From assembly GCA_034440615.1 (NCBI GenBank), contig JAOTOM010003967.1, positions 1 through 64,000 on the forward strand: a stretch of DNA of 64,000 bases. Reading direction: 5' to 3'. The notes beneath the pieces were generated by a model. The model saw only the letters and a list, made by a program, of their open reading frames with translations, had not been told where the DNA came from and ran no database searches. Both the position numbers and the translations under genes were made by a program. This DNA is from Ashinkailepas kermadecensis. Its lineage: Eukaryota > Arthropoda > Thecostraca > Neolepadidae. Position 1 is the first letter of the stretch; every line of letters begins with the position of its first letter. Below are positions 1-11,410 of this stretch, in pieces.

Positions 1-3
1 TAT

Positions 4-59
4 ATGCAGTCCGCCCTCAATGGACTGCATTCAGGCCATTGCCATGACGGCAATGGCCT
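4..59. repeat. Two adjacent short inverted repeats
   Basis: Two perfect hairpins lie side by side at the window edge. The first has a 9-bp stem (4-12 with 22-30, loop 9). The second has an 11-bp stem (33-43 with 49-59, loop 5). No ORF or promoter context is visible. They belong to a recurring class of short perfect foldbacks in this window. Confidence 0.85.
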
Positions 60-2339
60 TCATGGATTGTGCCTCACCACAATAATTTTCAGAAATCAAC
101 ACCCATACAAATAACGGACCACGGAATTCCAGTAGCAGCTATGCAAATCTGTAAACAATATTTTTTTCATGTGTTTATAACATTTACCCTGGCAGGTTAG
201 GTAGGCTATTATTAATATAGCCATCTAGTTGTAGATAAGATAAAGAAGTGAGTTCTTGCAAAAGAGAGCCTTCAAGTAAGTTGTCAGATATTTGTATAAG
301 TGAGATTCAGTCAAAATGGTTACACTCGATAAAAAATCAATGAGTTGGCAATTATACTAACCATTTTGCATTAAGGTCTGTGGGCACCCAATGACCGCAT
401 GTAATAAATTATCTGTTCAGGGTTTAGTAATGAAAATAACTGAACAGATTCCATCCATCCAGCCAGGAGCACGTGGATGCATGCTACAGGTGTCACGTTT
501 TAGATGAGTAAGGAGGATCAAATTGTCATCTGGAATTTGGATTCCTGAAAGAAACAGAAATTGTAGTTTTAATCAACTTCAGGCACAGGTCTTACAGAGG
601 TCAAAGGTTCAGGTCACCAGAGATTGCTGAAGTCATATGTCTGAAGGCAAAGGTGTAGATCAACTGTGATTAGCTTAGGTTTGGATACACAAGTTATTGC
701 ATTTTAACAACATGATGTTGATATTGCTATATTTACTGGAAAATGTGGCATTCCTGATCATTACCATTCTTTGCAATAAAAAGAGAATAATTCAGACTGT
801 TTGGAAACTCAAAATTATGTGGCCAAACGAAAAGAAGTTTCAGTTTTGAGGTGGTTGTTGTTGATGCCTATTTGTCTCCCACTCTCACTGGCTGGCTGTA
901 TCTACCAGTGCTTCCATTCCCTATCCAGACACCAACAGAATCTCTGGTTTATCCTAGTGATATGTACATATATAGGGAATTGTCTATAGAAGAAGCCCCT
1001 GAGTAATTGAGTGCAAATAAGACAAATGTAAGGACTGGGCTTGTTGAAGCCTACTTGGCAACTACCATTCCTTTGATAAATCACATGCCAGGAAAATATT
1101 CACTGTTTAAAACTATGCCATGTTGGTAGCATTGACCAGCGCATGATGTGGACTTATTCAATAATAAAATGATATTAGGTGATCCCAAATCAATAGGTTT
1201 CAGCTGATCTAAAATCAGGCTAAGTTAGGTTTCTTTTTATATCATACATCATGCTTTGCTATCTTCACCTCCCAACACATTATATTTGTCTGCACATTTC
1301 CAATATTTTAATGAAAGGGAAGGATAGCATGTATCTGCATTGCCATAAATAAGTATTTGTTTTTCAGGTTATTTGAATGGTCTCAATGTTCTTTTCTTAA
1401 TGAAGTTACTGCTTCTTGAAATATAAGTATTTCAACTTGAATTGCTTATATCTGGAGATGTTCTCATCCACCAAATGGGTATCAAATGCATTGAATTCAC
1501 ACCAGAAAACACTTTTGCTTAGCCAAGTTTCCCCGGTGGCGTTCTATACATTTACGTAAATGAGCAGAATTGTCGCTAAGTATATAATATAGGCACCAAC
1601 CTGCATCACTTCATGATGGAACCACAGCTTGCGGACTCTTGGCAGACGCCACCGCCTTCCCCCATACAGCAGCTGACTTTGAGAGAGCTGAAGATCTACC
1701 AGGTGATTTATGATGCGCCGCCTGCTCCTGCGCAAGAGTCTGAAGCCTCGATAATCCAAATTTGCGGTTCCTTCCGTCGTACCTTCCATGAATACCGTAA
1801 AGCTCCTCTGGCATTCAACTAGGTGCTGACCACAAACCTAAACCATGAATGCAGCTTGGGCCACGTGCGATCCTGCTTCAACATCCATCTCCGCATCAGC
1901 TAGATACCGGTGCTTCTCATCAATGTTTCTGCCACCAAAATTCTTCGAATTCACAGATTCGCTGATTCTCTACCTCTCTGCCCGACAACCTCTAACTATT
2001 TGGATCGCCGATGATACTTTTTGCTTGTATGCGCCGTTTCTCGAAGCAGGTGCGTCAGAAGTGTAAAAATGCGCCAAATATTCGGAAGTTTTTACCACAT
2101 CAAGTAAGCCGCCAAATCGCAAAAATCCGATTAGGTGGCTGCTTTGCTCTTGTAAACGGGCCGCGCGATCGCAACTTTTGCGAATCGACGACCGGATCGG
2201 AAATTTCCCATTACAGCTGACCTGCTCATGTAAACGGGGTAAATGACCAGATTCACTAATAGCCTTGCAAACTATCGAAGTCACGTTGACTATCCTGTAG
2301 TTTCCTACACACTTCATACTTCCTCTGTTGAAAATTGTT
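60..2339. other. AT-rich sequence, no recognisable gene
   Basis: I see no repeat array, RNA gene or protein family here. A few 60-140-codon open frames exist (for example 1613-1822 + and 1970-2398 -), but they match nothing I recognise, and frames of this length are expected by chance. Small exons of a host gene cannot be excluded. Confidence 0.5.
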
Positions 2340-2494
2340 ACTACTTTTGCATTTCGCCGATATTCAAATACTTCACTAGTAAAAGAATTTGACTTCACTT
2401 CACAAATACTTCACTAGTACTTTGCACAGCAGATGTCTATTGGGTTCTGGCGCAATATACATATACGCGTACATTGTATAAATATATATATATC

Positions 2495-2561
<67 letters not shown>

Positions 2562-2712
2562 ACCTTTGCATTTCGCCGATATTCAAATACTTCACTAGTA
2601 CAAGTAGTTGACTTCACTTCACAAGTACTTCACTTGTAGAAGTACTTCACTAGTACTTTGCACAGCAGATGTCTATTGGTTTCCGGCGCAATATGCATCT
2701 ACACGTACATTG

Positions 2713-2790
<78 letters not shown>
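2340..2790. repeat. Tandem duplication of a 220-230-bp unit ending in (TA)n
   Basis: Unit 1 (about 2340-2558) and unit 2 (about 2561-2790) share the same order: a TGCATTTCGCCGATATTC start, a run of TTCACTAGTAC-like motifs, CACAGCAGATGTCTATTGG, CGTACATTGTAT, then a (TA)n run. Unit 2 has an extra copy of the ACTTCACTTGTAGAAGT segment. The TA runs are about 2500-2557 and 2716-2786, the second followed by a T stretch. The microsatellite is therefore part of the duplicated unit rather than an independent insertion. Confidence 0.9.
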
Positions 2791-2795
<5 letters not shown>

Positions 2796-2799
2796 TTTC

Positions 2800-3209
2800 T
2801 TTATTAAAAAATTGTACGGTCCGCCACCCAAGACCAGGTGACCAGGAGTGCCCCATTCCCTTACCCAACGACTGCAAGAACCTTACGTTAACACCATAAA
2901 ATTACAGTAAAGTAGCGGCACTCCCAGCTAAGAGATGGAAAACAACTATACAAGCATACAATATCTTTGAAGGGTGTTAGAACAATAAAACTAGCAATAA
3001 AGAAAGCTGTAAGCAGTTATACCCAAAGGAGGCATATGACTGGCCCTAGATCCATCTAAAAAAGAAGTTAAGGTCTAAACTATAATGTTAGTAGCTGGTT
3101 TGTGACGAGATGGTAGTGAGCACTCCTAATTTGAAATGTTTTTATTTAGGCTCCTCCCACAACTCCATCCAGCTAAGCATAAGCTTGATTCTGGGTATAT
3201 ATATATACA
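2800..3209. other. No recognisable feature
   Basis: Mixed-composition sequence. I see no coding signal or repeat. Confidence 0.4.
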
Positions 3210-3242
3210 CCAGAACGCAAACTGCCACATATTGCGTTCTGG
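3210..3242. repeat. Perfect 11-bp inverted repeat
   Basis: CCAGAACGCAA (3210-3220) and its exact reverse complement (3232-3242) are separated by 11 bases. Only a short TATATATA run lies beside it. Confidence 0.9.
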
Positions 3243-3354
3243 CACTTCGTGTAATCGTCAATCACATTGCATGCTTCTGGTGTGCACCTTAAGTCATCAT
3301 CCTTGATCTTTATAAATATTTAGCGGATCTCGTATCCTCCCATTTTAATTCAGG

Positions 3355-4740
3355 TCCTCACGGTATGTGGTGTTGAACGCACTCAGGAGAAAATTTCCCT
3401 GTGGCTCCTGAACTGGACGAAGAACGCTCACGTTGAAGAAATATTATGCTATGTATCTGTAGGTATCGAAGCGCATTTTGTGCAATTGAGTTGTCGCTGA
3501 GTGACTCCACGGTATCCAGGGTCGTAGACACATTCTTTTGCGAATTCGCTTTGGAACCGGTTGCATTCTTGTTCATTATATTCTTGCGATCACGGAAAGG
3601 TGCTTTTTATCTATATTTCGTCAAAATATTACATGGTAGCATAATTGGTATCCTCCCCGCCCCGTCCCTCGGCCGGCCGCCGCGCCCAGCCGACCGGCCG
3701 GCAATGGGTGTCCCGACTATGCGTTGCAAGCCAGCTGCCAGCCGCCTTGACCCACTACTAGAGATAGCAATATGCAGAAATGATCGTGCCCACGCCCCAC
3801 CCGAACCCGGTCTCTGCAGTCCCAGACAAGGTACGAGCCCGACGTAAGTACAGCTCCGGCCCAAGCTCACTTGTGCATGGAATGCTATAGATGAGTTGAC
3901 GGCCAGGTCCGACAGGGGCACGTCTTGTCGGGTTCGGGGATCGGGCCCTCGTGCCTGAGTTTTGCCACCTCTGCCCACTACCTTCTCTGCACATGCCGTA
4001 GTATCTTAGCGGCTCCAACTCCATTAGGACATGAAACCTAATTCATGAACTTTTTACTCATGCTGAAAAAACCACAGCTGAACAAACGGGATTATGTTTT
4101 GCCCAGTCACTCTTCGTATATACCGTTCAATTGACTGTACAGTGAGGTTATGGAAGTGCACGGTAAAGTGAGACTAGCCTGGTTATGTCAGCGAGGTCAT
4201 GTTAGGACACTTGATGATAGTCATGTCGGCACGTAGTGATTGGAGCGGTCCATCATTTACACATGATGGCTGTTCATCAGCATTACATCATCATTCACAA
4301 TTTGAACTCGTAGCGGGTCTGGGACTTCAGAGGTCGGGTTCAGGTCGGGCGTGGGTTCGAAAATTTCTGCAGATTGCCATCTCTAGTAGTGTGTCGAGGC
4401 AGCTGGCAACTGGCTGGCAACGCATCGCCCGGACGGCCATTGCCGGCCGGCCGGCTGGGCGCGGAGTTCGGTCGGCGGGCGAAAATTTTGCTATCATTAT
4501 AAAATTGTGTCAAACATAGATAAAAAGTACCTTTTCGTGTTCGCAACAACATTATGAACAATAATCGAGCCGGTTCAAAAGCGAATTCGCAAACAAAATG
4601 TACATACGTGCCCGGTTACTCCACCAGATATCTCCGAAGAGTGTGCTGCATGACTCTGAAAGCACCACTCGATCGCGTAAGCTTTGTTCAGCAACACAGT
4701 TCGGTTGGAGAATAGTGTGTCGTCAATACACCGACGCCAC
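3355..4740. mobile_element. Long foldback (long inverted-repeat) element, degenerate
   Basis: The left arm (about 3355-3850) and right arm (about 4310-4740) are inverted copies of each other around a spacer of about 460 bp. Matching landmarks read inward: TTTGCGAATTCGCTTT near 3537 and its complement near 4574; TTTTTATCTAT near 3605 and its complement near 4520; a GC-rich GGCCGGC block near 3672 and 4450; ACTACTAGAGAT near 3756 and 4382; and CAGTCCCAGAC near 3815 and 4317. The arms look roughly 75-80% identical, so the insertion is old. No transposase is visible in the spacer. This fits a Foldback-type or long-TIR non-autonomous DNA transposon, or an old inverted duplication. Confidence 0.75.
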
Positions 4741-4885
4741 TTCCATAGTCATAGTCATAGTCATCCTGGTTCAACAGGCCTGAAATGCAGCTGAGATTCC
4801 AAGAGCGTGTTGCATGTATATGGAAATGGAAACAGCATTATTTTCTCCTCCTACAGCATGAGGTCCGGCATAAAACGCCGTCCTT

Positions 4886-4994
4886 AAACCGGTAGAAGGC
4901 AAACCAGTAGAAGGCAAGCCAGTGGAAGGCAAGCCAGTGGAAGGCAAACCGGTAGAATACAAATCAGTAGAAGGCAAACCAGTAGAAGGCAAAC
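4886..4994. repeat. 15-bp minisatellite, about 7 units
   Basis: Degenerate 15-bp units with consensus AGGCAAACCAGTAGA. Because 15 is a multiple of 3, the array opens artificial repetitive reading frames on the - strand (Gly-Leu-Pro-Ser-Thr repeats). These are not a gene. Confidence 0.9.
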
Positions 4995-5820
4995 AGTACA
5001 TGACATGCATAACGTACGATCCATGCTGATAGTGGTATCAGATATGTAATCCCCAGTATTTTTCTCACTTAGAAACTTGTCGTTCCAGCTGCAACTGCGA
5101 GACCTGGCTCCTATGGTTGAAGTCGACGGTGCTGGTGTGGATCCAGGTGCTGCCGGCATCTGCCGGGCCCAGGTGCAGTAGGTGGCGTCGCGGGACGCGG
5201 CGTCCTCGGCTGCGGTGTCGCGATTAACAAATTAGTAGATATTTGCCCGGCTCGAGCAGCTGGGACAGCCACTGTCGGGTAGCGACTGATTCACAGTCCA
5301 GTGACCAATGGCGTGAGTGTGGCGAAACCCGGCAACTAACAAAGTATTCTGGTTCCCAAGGACTGCCGGACGAGGGCGCCCGACCAACGAAAGGAGGGAG
5401 GAATGTAAGGAGGCTGCGGCGTGCCTGCCTCCGTCCGTGCCCGGCGGTGCGCGGAGTGATGACCGGGCACACGGGCGTGGTAGCGGCGGCGCGGTGGGCG
5501 CCGCGTGTTGTGCGCGTGTGCTGTTTGCTGAGTGTGTCTGGGGCGCTCGGGGCCATCCGGCGGTGACGTCGGGTCGCCTTAGCGGGCTGAGCCGGGTCGG
5601 GCCCGAGATGCGATGGCTCGAGGTTGTGGGTGCGGCGCTGTCCGGTAGTGACCGGGCCAACTACCGTTGGAGGTTGTTGGAGGTCCTCACATACAGGAAC
5701 TGAGGTCATGATACTTGAGTCCGCAAGCGAGCAGGGAAACTGCGCCAACACTACGGAACCTACCCTCGAAGCCTATAGTTGCACATTCATTGCATTGCCA
5801 ACAATTGTACTTCCGAATCC
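4995..5820. other. CpG-rich segment, possible CpG island-like region
   Basis: From about 5150 to 5660 the sequence is distinctly GC- and CpG-rich compared with its AT-rich surroundings. Several overlapping frames are open on both strands, which is the usual by-product of such composition. None carries a motif I recognise. A promoter-associated island is possible, but no TATA or initiator evidence is convincing. Confidence 0.3.
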
Positions 5821-6006
5821 GGTTTGTGGGGACAAAGTGTGCGTTTCCTACCCTGTTTCCGGGGGTCATGCCGGTTTGTGGGGACAAATACTTGTCCCCG
5901 GAAACCGAATGCTTAGTTCTTCATAGGACATGTACTCTATGCACCCTAGATGCGTTTTAAGTCAACATCGGTTTGTGGGGACACGGTTTTTCAGGTCCCC
6001 ACATAC
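5821..6006. repeat. GTGGGGAC/GTCCCCAC palindromic motif cluster
   Basis: GGTTTGTGGGGACA occurs three times (about 5820, 5873 and 5969). Twice it is followed within a short distance by its complement (GTCCCC about 5896; GTCCCCAC about 5995), giving hairpins with an 8-bp stem in the last case. This looks like a small dispersed foldback motif copied locally. Confidence 0.7.
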
Positions 6007-7058
6007 CCGGCTAAACGCTCATGCGATTTTTCTAGGTGGAGTATGTGTGTGGGTGGAGCCTATTCGAGTATGTATCCAGACGTCGCTGCTTATTGGCTGT
6101 TATCAGCTAACCGGGCGGTCCCCCAATCCCCAATGGCGGACGGGTCTGTGGACTTTGGCCACCAAGGGTGCGGCTCACCGGCGCATCAGGCAGATCCTCG
6201 TAACAAGGGCTGGACACAAATCTAATTGAATATAGCTTCATCCAATTGAATTAAATTACATCGATTCAATATAGCTTCATCATTTATCACCCGATTTGAC
6301 TTTAGTTAACAAGATGCGAACTAAATTTTAAAAATATATGGTAATAAATTGATTTTGTCCGCGTATTCTGAAGTGCCTCAATTTATTGACCTGATGTAAC
6401 CTTACGGCTTTGGGAAAAAATGCACATAAGTTGGCATGTGCGTTTCCAGGGTCATGTAAATGGGGAGCAAAACTGCACTAAGTTAGTGCGGTTATGGTTC
6501 ATATAAGATTAGAAGCTGCTTTAGATGGTTCTTGTTTACGGTGATATAAAAAGATTGCCGTGGGGAATCCAGGCGGCAGGATGTGATTGATATGGTGCAA
6601 AACTGCTCTTTTATCGGACCGTATTTGCAAGAAGCGCGTGGACATAGCGTTTCTATGTCGACCCCTCGTAGTTACGTCATATTTTCGCCCCTGGCTAAAG
6701 TAAAAATGATGATTGCATGAAATACATCCATGGAGCAATGGTTTGAAGGTTATTTAGGATCGTTTTTAGTCCTTTCAAAAACATGGCATCCCTTTTTCTT
6801 TTGCTCTGGAGCCGCTTCTGCTCTGTCGGCACAGCACAAAGTCTGGCCAAAAGTCTCTGTAATAAATATACTGTGGATTCAGTTGCAGTCTAAATAAACA
6901 GTTGATAATTTGACAAAACATACGTGGACGAAAGCTAGGGACAGCCACCATGTTGCATTCAGCTGCTCCTAATAGTCTAGAAATTAAGAGCGAAAGCCTG
7001 AAGACTGAAGGCAGGTATACTGATTAAGCCCTCTTAAATTATAGGGTTAAGACTAGGC

Positions 7059-7061
<3 letters not shown>
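6007..7061. other. No gene recognised; short direct repeat only
   Basis: Near 6230-6290 a block containing ATTGAATATAGCTTCATC is repeated as ATTCAATATAGCTTCATC about 35 bp later. Otherwise I see unique AT-rich sequence with no coding signal. Confidence 0.5.

Positions 7062-7103
<42 letters not shown>
7062..7103. repeat. (TA)n microsatellite
   Basis: About 20 TA dinucleotides. Confidence 0.95.
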
Positions 7104-7105
<2 letters not shown>

Positions 7106-8754
7106 ACTGTATATACTTTTAAACGGACCGTCCTTACTATGATGCGGAAATTTGGATAAATCTTATTGTATTTCGAGTACAACTGATGAGCACAGGTCAT
7201 ATGTCACCATGGGTTGACAACCTATGGTACAACCCTACCAAAACCTTCGCATCGTTGTCAGGACTGTAAATTTACAGGTACACACTGTGGATAATTATAA
7301 TGCGTTATATACCACAAACACTAAGCGATCAAAGGATATAATTTCGTGAGTCAGGGAAATTGTCCAAAGCATTGACATTAATGCACGCTCAAAGCATGCC
7401 GGTTCGGGTTGCAGTGACGTCTTGTGAACCCCACATGCTATGCATGGGATCCCCACGAATAAAGTAGAATAGCTCAGTAGAATATGATTCAGTTAATTAG
7501 GCTTTACATGTTTTCAAAGCTTAAGCATGGCCATCCTTGTAAAGAATACTACTAAAAGATAGGATTCATCATAGGTGAATTAGGCCAGTTCCTCATAACA
7601 TCTCCCGCCCTTTCTGAACAGCATTGGTTTCAATGTTGTAAGTCAAAGCGGCTTGCATCAATGGTAGAACACATCTGTCGTACTTCTTGTGTTATTGTTG
7701 ATGATGCTGCACATTTATCCTACTGTCAGTTTACTTCATAAGTACTTCCTCGATACACCCGTTACACGTAGAACGCATGTGAACGGTGGTGTATGAGTGG
7801 TACAGGTAATTTTAGTACACAAAGTTGCAAAGAGGTATAACTTCCAAAATGAGATTGCATTGACAGGCGGGAATATGCAGAAAACAGATGTGCAAGTACT
7901 GAGATTACCAAAGCCAATACCCATGCATTGTAGGCTTAGTGCTAAGCTGAAATCACTTCATGTGTGTTGCTTCAATTCTATTTTTGATGTCATCAAAATG
8001 TTTTGTACCGATGCTACAAAACATGCCAAAACTGTTACTTGTTCGTATTCGCTTCACATGTAACGTTGTAGAAAAAGAAATGTAACACTGAAGGAACGTG
8101 TGGAACAAAACACCACACATAATATCAGGTAATATCTTGTTGCAATTGCCTACCGCCTTGCAATCTGGTTTGATCGAAACATCCCGTTTGTTATTGTCAG
8201 TAAAGCGCATTAAATAGCTCATTTATCTAATTCACCATTCCTGGGTGAAGAGCAATTCGCCGCAATTTTGGTGGACAAAATTGAAATATAATTCCCAACA
8301 GGGTCAAAGAGTTGCCGGCACTTTTTCATGCCATGTTGACTCGTCTGGACTTCGGCCTCTAAGTTTCTTTCGGCACAGCCTTCAGGTGTTTATGGATATT
8401 GAGATTAAATTTTCGGTACCTTCAGATGAGTACCTTGGGCACCTTTTGCTAAAATTGCTTTTGCAGGGTCGCCCAACGTCATGCGGCTGTCATGCTACAA
8501 AGTTGCTGGTACGTACAGAGTGGGGAAAAAATCGCATATATCTCTTGAATCAAAATGATGCGAATATAGGCATAAAATGCACTATTGGCACATAAATACA
8601 GCCTTGGTTTTCACAGAGCTCATTGCGTTTCTCGTTGAGAACTAACCCGAAAAGTGTTGTCATGCAATCCACTATAAGGGAGCCGGAACTTGACGCTGCG
8701 AACTTATATGCCCTCGTTTATCCTCAAGGTAGATATGACGGCTATGCACATTAG
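7104..8754. other. No recognisable gene
   Basis: Unique sequence. It contains a near-perfect short inverted repeat at about 7207-7229 (11-bp arms, 1 mismatch, 1-base loop). A 116-codon frame (8245-8595 +) and a few shorter ones have no motif I recognise. Confidence 0.45.
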
Positions 8755-8799
8755 GAACATGTTTACAATGGGGTAAACATGTTCTTTACAAATGTAAAG
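8755..8799. repeat. Two overlapping perfect inverted repeats at a LINE 5' boundary
   Basis: GAACATGTTTAC (8755-8766) pairs with 8773-8784 across a 6-base loop. CTTTACA (8784-8790) pairs with 8793-8799 across 2 bases. The truncated LINE begins at about 8799, so the foldback sits exactly at the junction. Confidence 0.85.
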
Positions 8800-10680
8800 A
8801 AAGGTGCATTTAGAGTATTTAAGGAGGCTTCAAATATCGTAAATCTAAGGTCGTATCAAAAAATCTAGAGACGCTGTGAAGCAGAAAATCAGAGCAGCAA
8901 AGCGAGCAAAAGAATTGGATTTGGCTAGGAACTGTAATGGGGACAGTAAAAAGTTCTTTAGTTTCTACAAGCTAAGTAAAGTTTCAAGCACAATTGGTCC
9001 ACTGGATGTAAATGGGACTATATTGAGTGAGGATAGTGAGGAGCTGAGCAAGCAGTTTAAATCAGTGTTTACAGTGGAGGATGTGACAAATCTGCCAACC
9101 GTGAACCACAGTTCAGTGACAGGTGATCCGATACACGATGTTGATTTCATTGATAGTGATATTGTTTTCAATTATATCAGAAAAATAAAGACAAACAAGG
9201 CAGCAGGACCCGATGGAATTTATGCTAGGGTATTGCGGGAAGCTGAAAATGAAGTGGCAATTCCACTTAGTATAATATTTTGTAGATCAGTTTCGCAAAA
9301 TGAAATTCCAACAGATTGGAAAAGGGCAAATGTAGTTCCTATTTTCAAGAAAGGAGAAAGAGGGAAAGTTGAAAACCATAGGCCAGTAAGCCTCACATCC
9401 CTAGTCTGCAAGGTACTCGAATCAATTATCAAGGATATAATAGTTAGTTTTCTGGAAGGAAACAGATTGATTCAAGATAATCAACATGGGTTTAGAAAAG
9501 GGCGATCGTGCCTCACAAATCTCTTGGACTTTTTTGAATTTTGCTACAGAACAATTTGATCAGGGAAATCAGGTTGATGTAGCATATCTTGACTTTAGTA
9601 AGGCCTTTGACAAGGTACCCCATAAACGGTTAATGATGCAGCTTCAGGTCCACGGTATTGCAGGTAGCATCCTCAAATGGATAGAGTTGTGGCTTTCAGA
9701 TAGACAGCAGAGAGTGATGCTAAATGGTACAAAGTCATCATGGCAAAATGTTCTTAGTGGAGTCCCCCAGGGGTCGGTACTGGGGCCACTATTGTTCATT
9801 ATATATGTGAATAGCATTGAATGTGGCCTAAGCAGTAAGGTTTTGAAATTTGCGGATGATTTGAAGATCTTTAGGGCAATAACAGGGCACAATGAGCAGG
9901 TTTTGCTGCAGAAAGACTTAGACGAGCTAGTGAAGTGGTCCGCAAAAATGGCAAATGAAGCTTAATTTTGATAAGTGCAAAGTCATGCATGTAGGTAGGC
10001 AGCATATGAAGGCTCCATACTTGATGGGTGGCCAAGTACTATCTGTGACTCAGCAGGAGAAGGACTTAGGTGTTATTTTGAACACAAAATTGGGGGCATC
10101 CGAACAGACCAAAGAAGCCAGGAAGAAGGCACTAAGAATGCTTGGGGCAATACAGAGGAATGTGTCATACAAAAGTGAGGAGGTCATCAGGAAGCTTTAC
10201 TGTGCATATGTGAGGACACATTTGGAATACTGTGTCCAAGCTTGGTCCCCTAGTTATGAGAAAGATTGTTGGCTTTTAGAGAGAGTACAAAAGAGGGCAA
10301 CAAAAATGGTTAATGGTATAGGCAACCTAGAATATGAGGAAAGACTGAAGAAATTGAACATGTTTTCACTTAGATATAGAAGGCTGAGAGGAGATCTCAT
10401 CCAGGTTTTTAAATTTGTTCATGGTCAGGAACAGGGATATCTCAGGGAAATTTTTGAATTTAACAGAAATGATGCAATTAGAGGGCATCATTTCAAAATT
10501 AAAGTTAATCACAGTAGGACAAGGTTAAGACAGTCTTTCTTCACCAACAGGGTAGTAGAACACTGGAACCAGCTGCCAGGAACTATTGTCAGTAGCAACA
10601 CACTGAACATCTTTAAAAACGGCATAGACAATCATTATAAGAATAGGGGGATTGTTTTTCTGTATTCCAGGGAAGGTTGA
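8800..10680 (+). pseudogene. CR1 reverse transcriptase ORF2 remnant
   Basis: The frames at 8876-9559, 9486-9965 and 9955-10680 join into one RT protein. The order is a linker, then NKAAGPDG, FKKGERGKVENHRPVSLTS, QHGFRKGRSC, VDVAYLDFSKAFDKVPH (motif A), SGVPQGSVLGPLLFIIYVN (motif B), FADD (about 9850; catalytic, intact) and the C-terminal YVRTHLEY..WSP..KDCWLLERVQKRATK block. Two frameshifts break it. The first is one extra T in a run at 9530-9535, where the - strand copy has five T. The second lies near 9955, just after the KWSAKMANEA segment. Comparison with the - copy suggests a lesion in the KWQMKFN stretch. The ORF ends with TGA at 10678-10680. RNase H is absent, as usual for CR1. Confidence 0.9.
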
Positions 10681-10740
10681 TCGACAGGGAGGAGTGGGAG
10701 TTGGGAGGAGTTTGTAATTGTTGACTGTGTTATGAAATAG

Positions 10741-11075
10741 CAAGTGAGTCTCTTATTAAGTCTAAATGCTTTATAACTTTATATAGGGTTTTCCTAGCAG
10801 TGGATTCAGCACCTTCCTTCGGGATGTGATACTGATGAGATTGTCTATGGTAGCACAATGGGTATGATGGGAGGAGTTTGTAATTGTTGAGTGTATTATG
10901 CAATAGCAAGTGAGTCTCTGATTAAGTCTGAACGCTTTATGAATTTCTGTGGGATGTGCCTAGCAGTGGATTCGGCACCTTCCTTCGGGATGTGATGCTG
11001 ATGAGATTGTCTATGGTGGCACGATGGGTGTGATGGGAGGAGCTTGTGATTATTGAGGGTGTTAGGCGGTAGCAA
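10741..11075 (+). repeat. 168-bp tandem blocks in CR1 3' UTR
   Basis: Two consecutive blocks of about 168 bp share AAGTGAGTCTC, CTAGCAGTGGATTC, CCTTCGGGATGTGAT and GATTGTCTATGGT. The same block structure recurs in copy 3 (16880-17220), so it belongs to the LINE family rather than to this locus. Each block includes an internal version of the LINE terminus (CTTATTAAGTCTAAA..CTTTATAACTTTAT). Confidence 0.85.
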
Positions 11076-11246
11076 GTGAGTGGTGTCAGATGGGCTGGGA
11101 TATATAGCTTCCTAGGAACTTGGGATAAGGGATTGATTGGGGTGGGAGTATGTACATTCTAGTACCTTTTCTAGATAGGCTTAACCCAGATGGGCCCCTG
11201 TGGCTCTTATTAAGCCTTAATACTTTATGACTTTTATGACTTTTAA

Positions 11247-11404
11247 GTGTTGTACAAGCAAACGGGCTACACTGCCCTCTCACGGCGGAACCACAAGTAC
11301 CAATACTACATGTACTCGCTACATTTCCATCTCACGCCATCAAAGGCTACGCTGCCATCTCACGCCGGCACCAGAAGTATTAATACAATATGTACCCGCT
11401 ACAC
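11247..11404. repeat. 81-bp tandem duplication between two convergent LINEs
   Basis: Two diverged 81-bp units start at GGCTACACTGCC (11264) and GGCTACGCTGCC (11345). They share CTCACG, CCACAAGTA/CCAGAAGTA and CGCTACA. They fill the gap between the 3' end of copy 1 and the broken 3' side of the - strand copy. Confidence 0.75.
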
Positions 11405-11410
11405 TACCTA

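Larger units (their letters stand above)
8799..11246 (+). mobile_element. CR1-clade LINE, 5'-truncated copy 1
   Basis: This copy begins inside the linker between endonuclease and RT. By comparison with the - strand copy at 11405-13795, homology starts at GTGCATTTAGAG. It then carries RT, a C-terminal domain, a long 3' UTR and a terminal octamer run (ACTTTATG-like, 11222-11246). An 8-bp 3'-terminal repeat is a CR1 hallmark. The 3' UTR contains two 168-bp tandem blocks (about 10741-11075). The copy is inactive because of truncation and two frameshifts. Confidence 0.9.

Noticed and set aside
2433..2899. Ile-Tyr repeat frames here and at 45218-45473 and 62258-62577
   Set aside because: Translations of (TA)n microsatellites.
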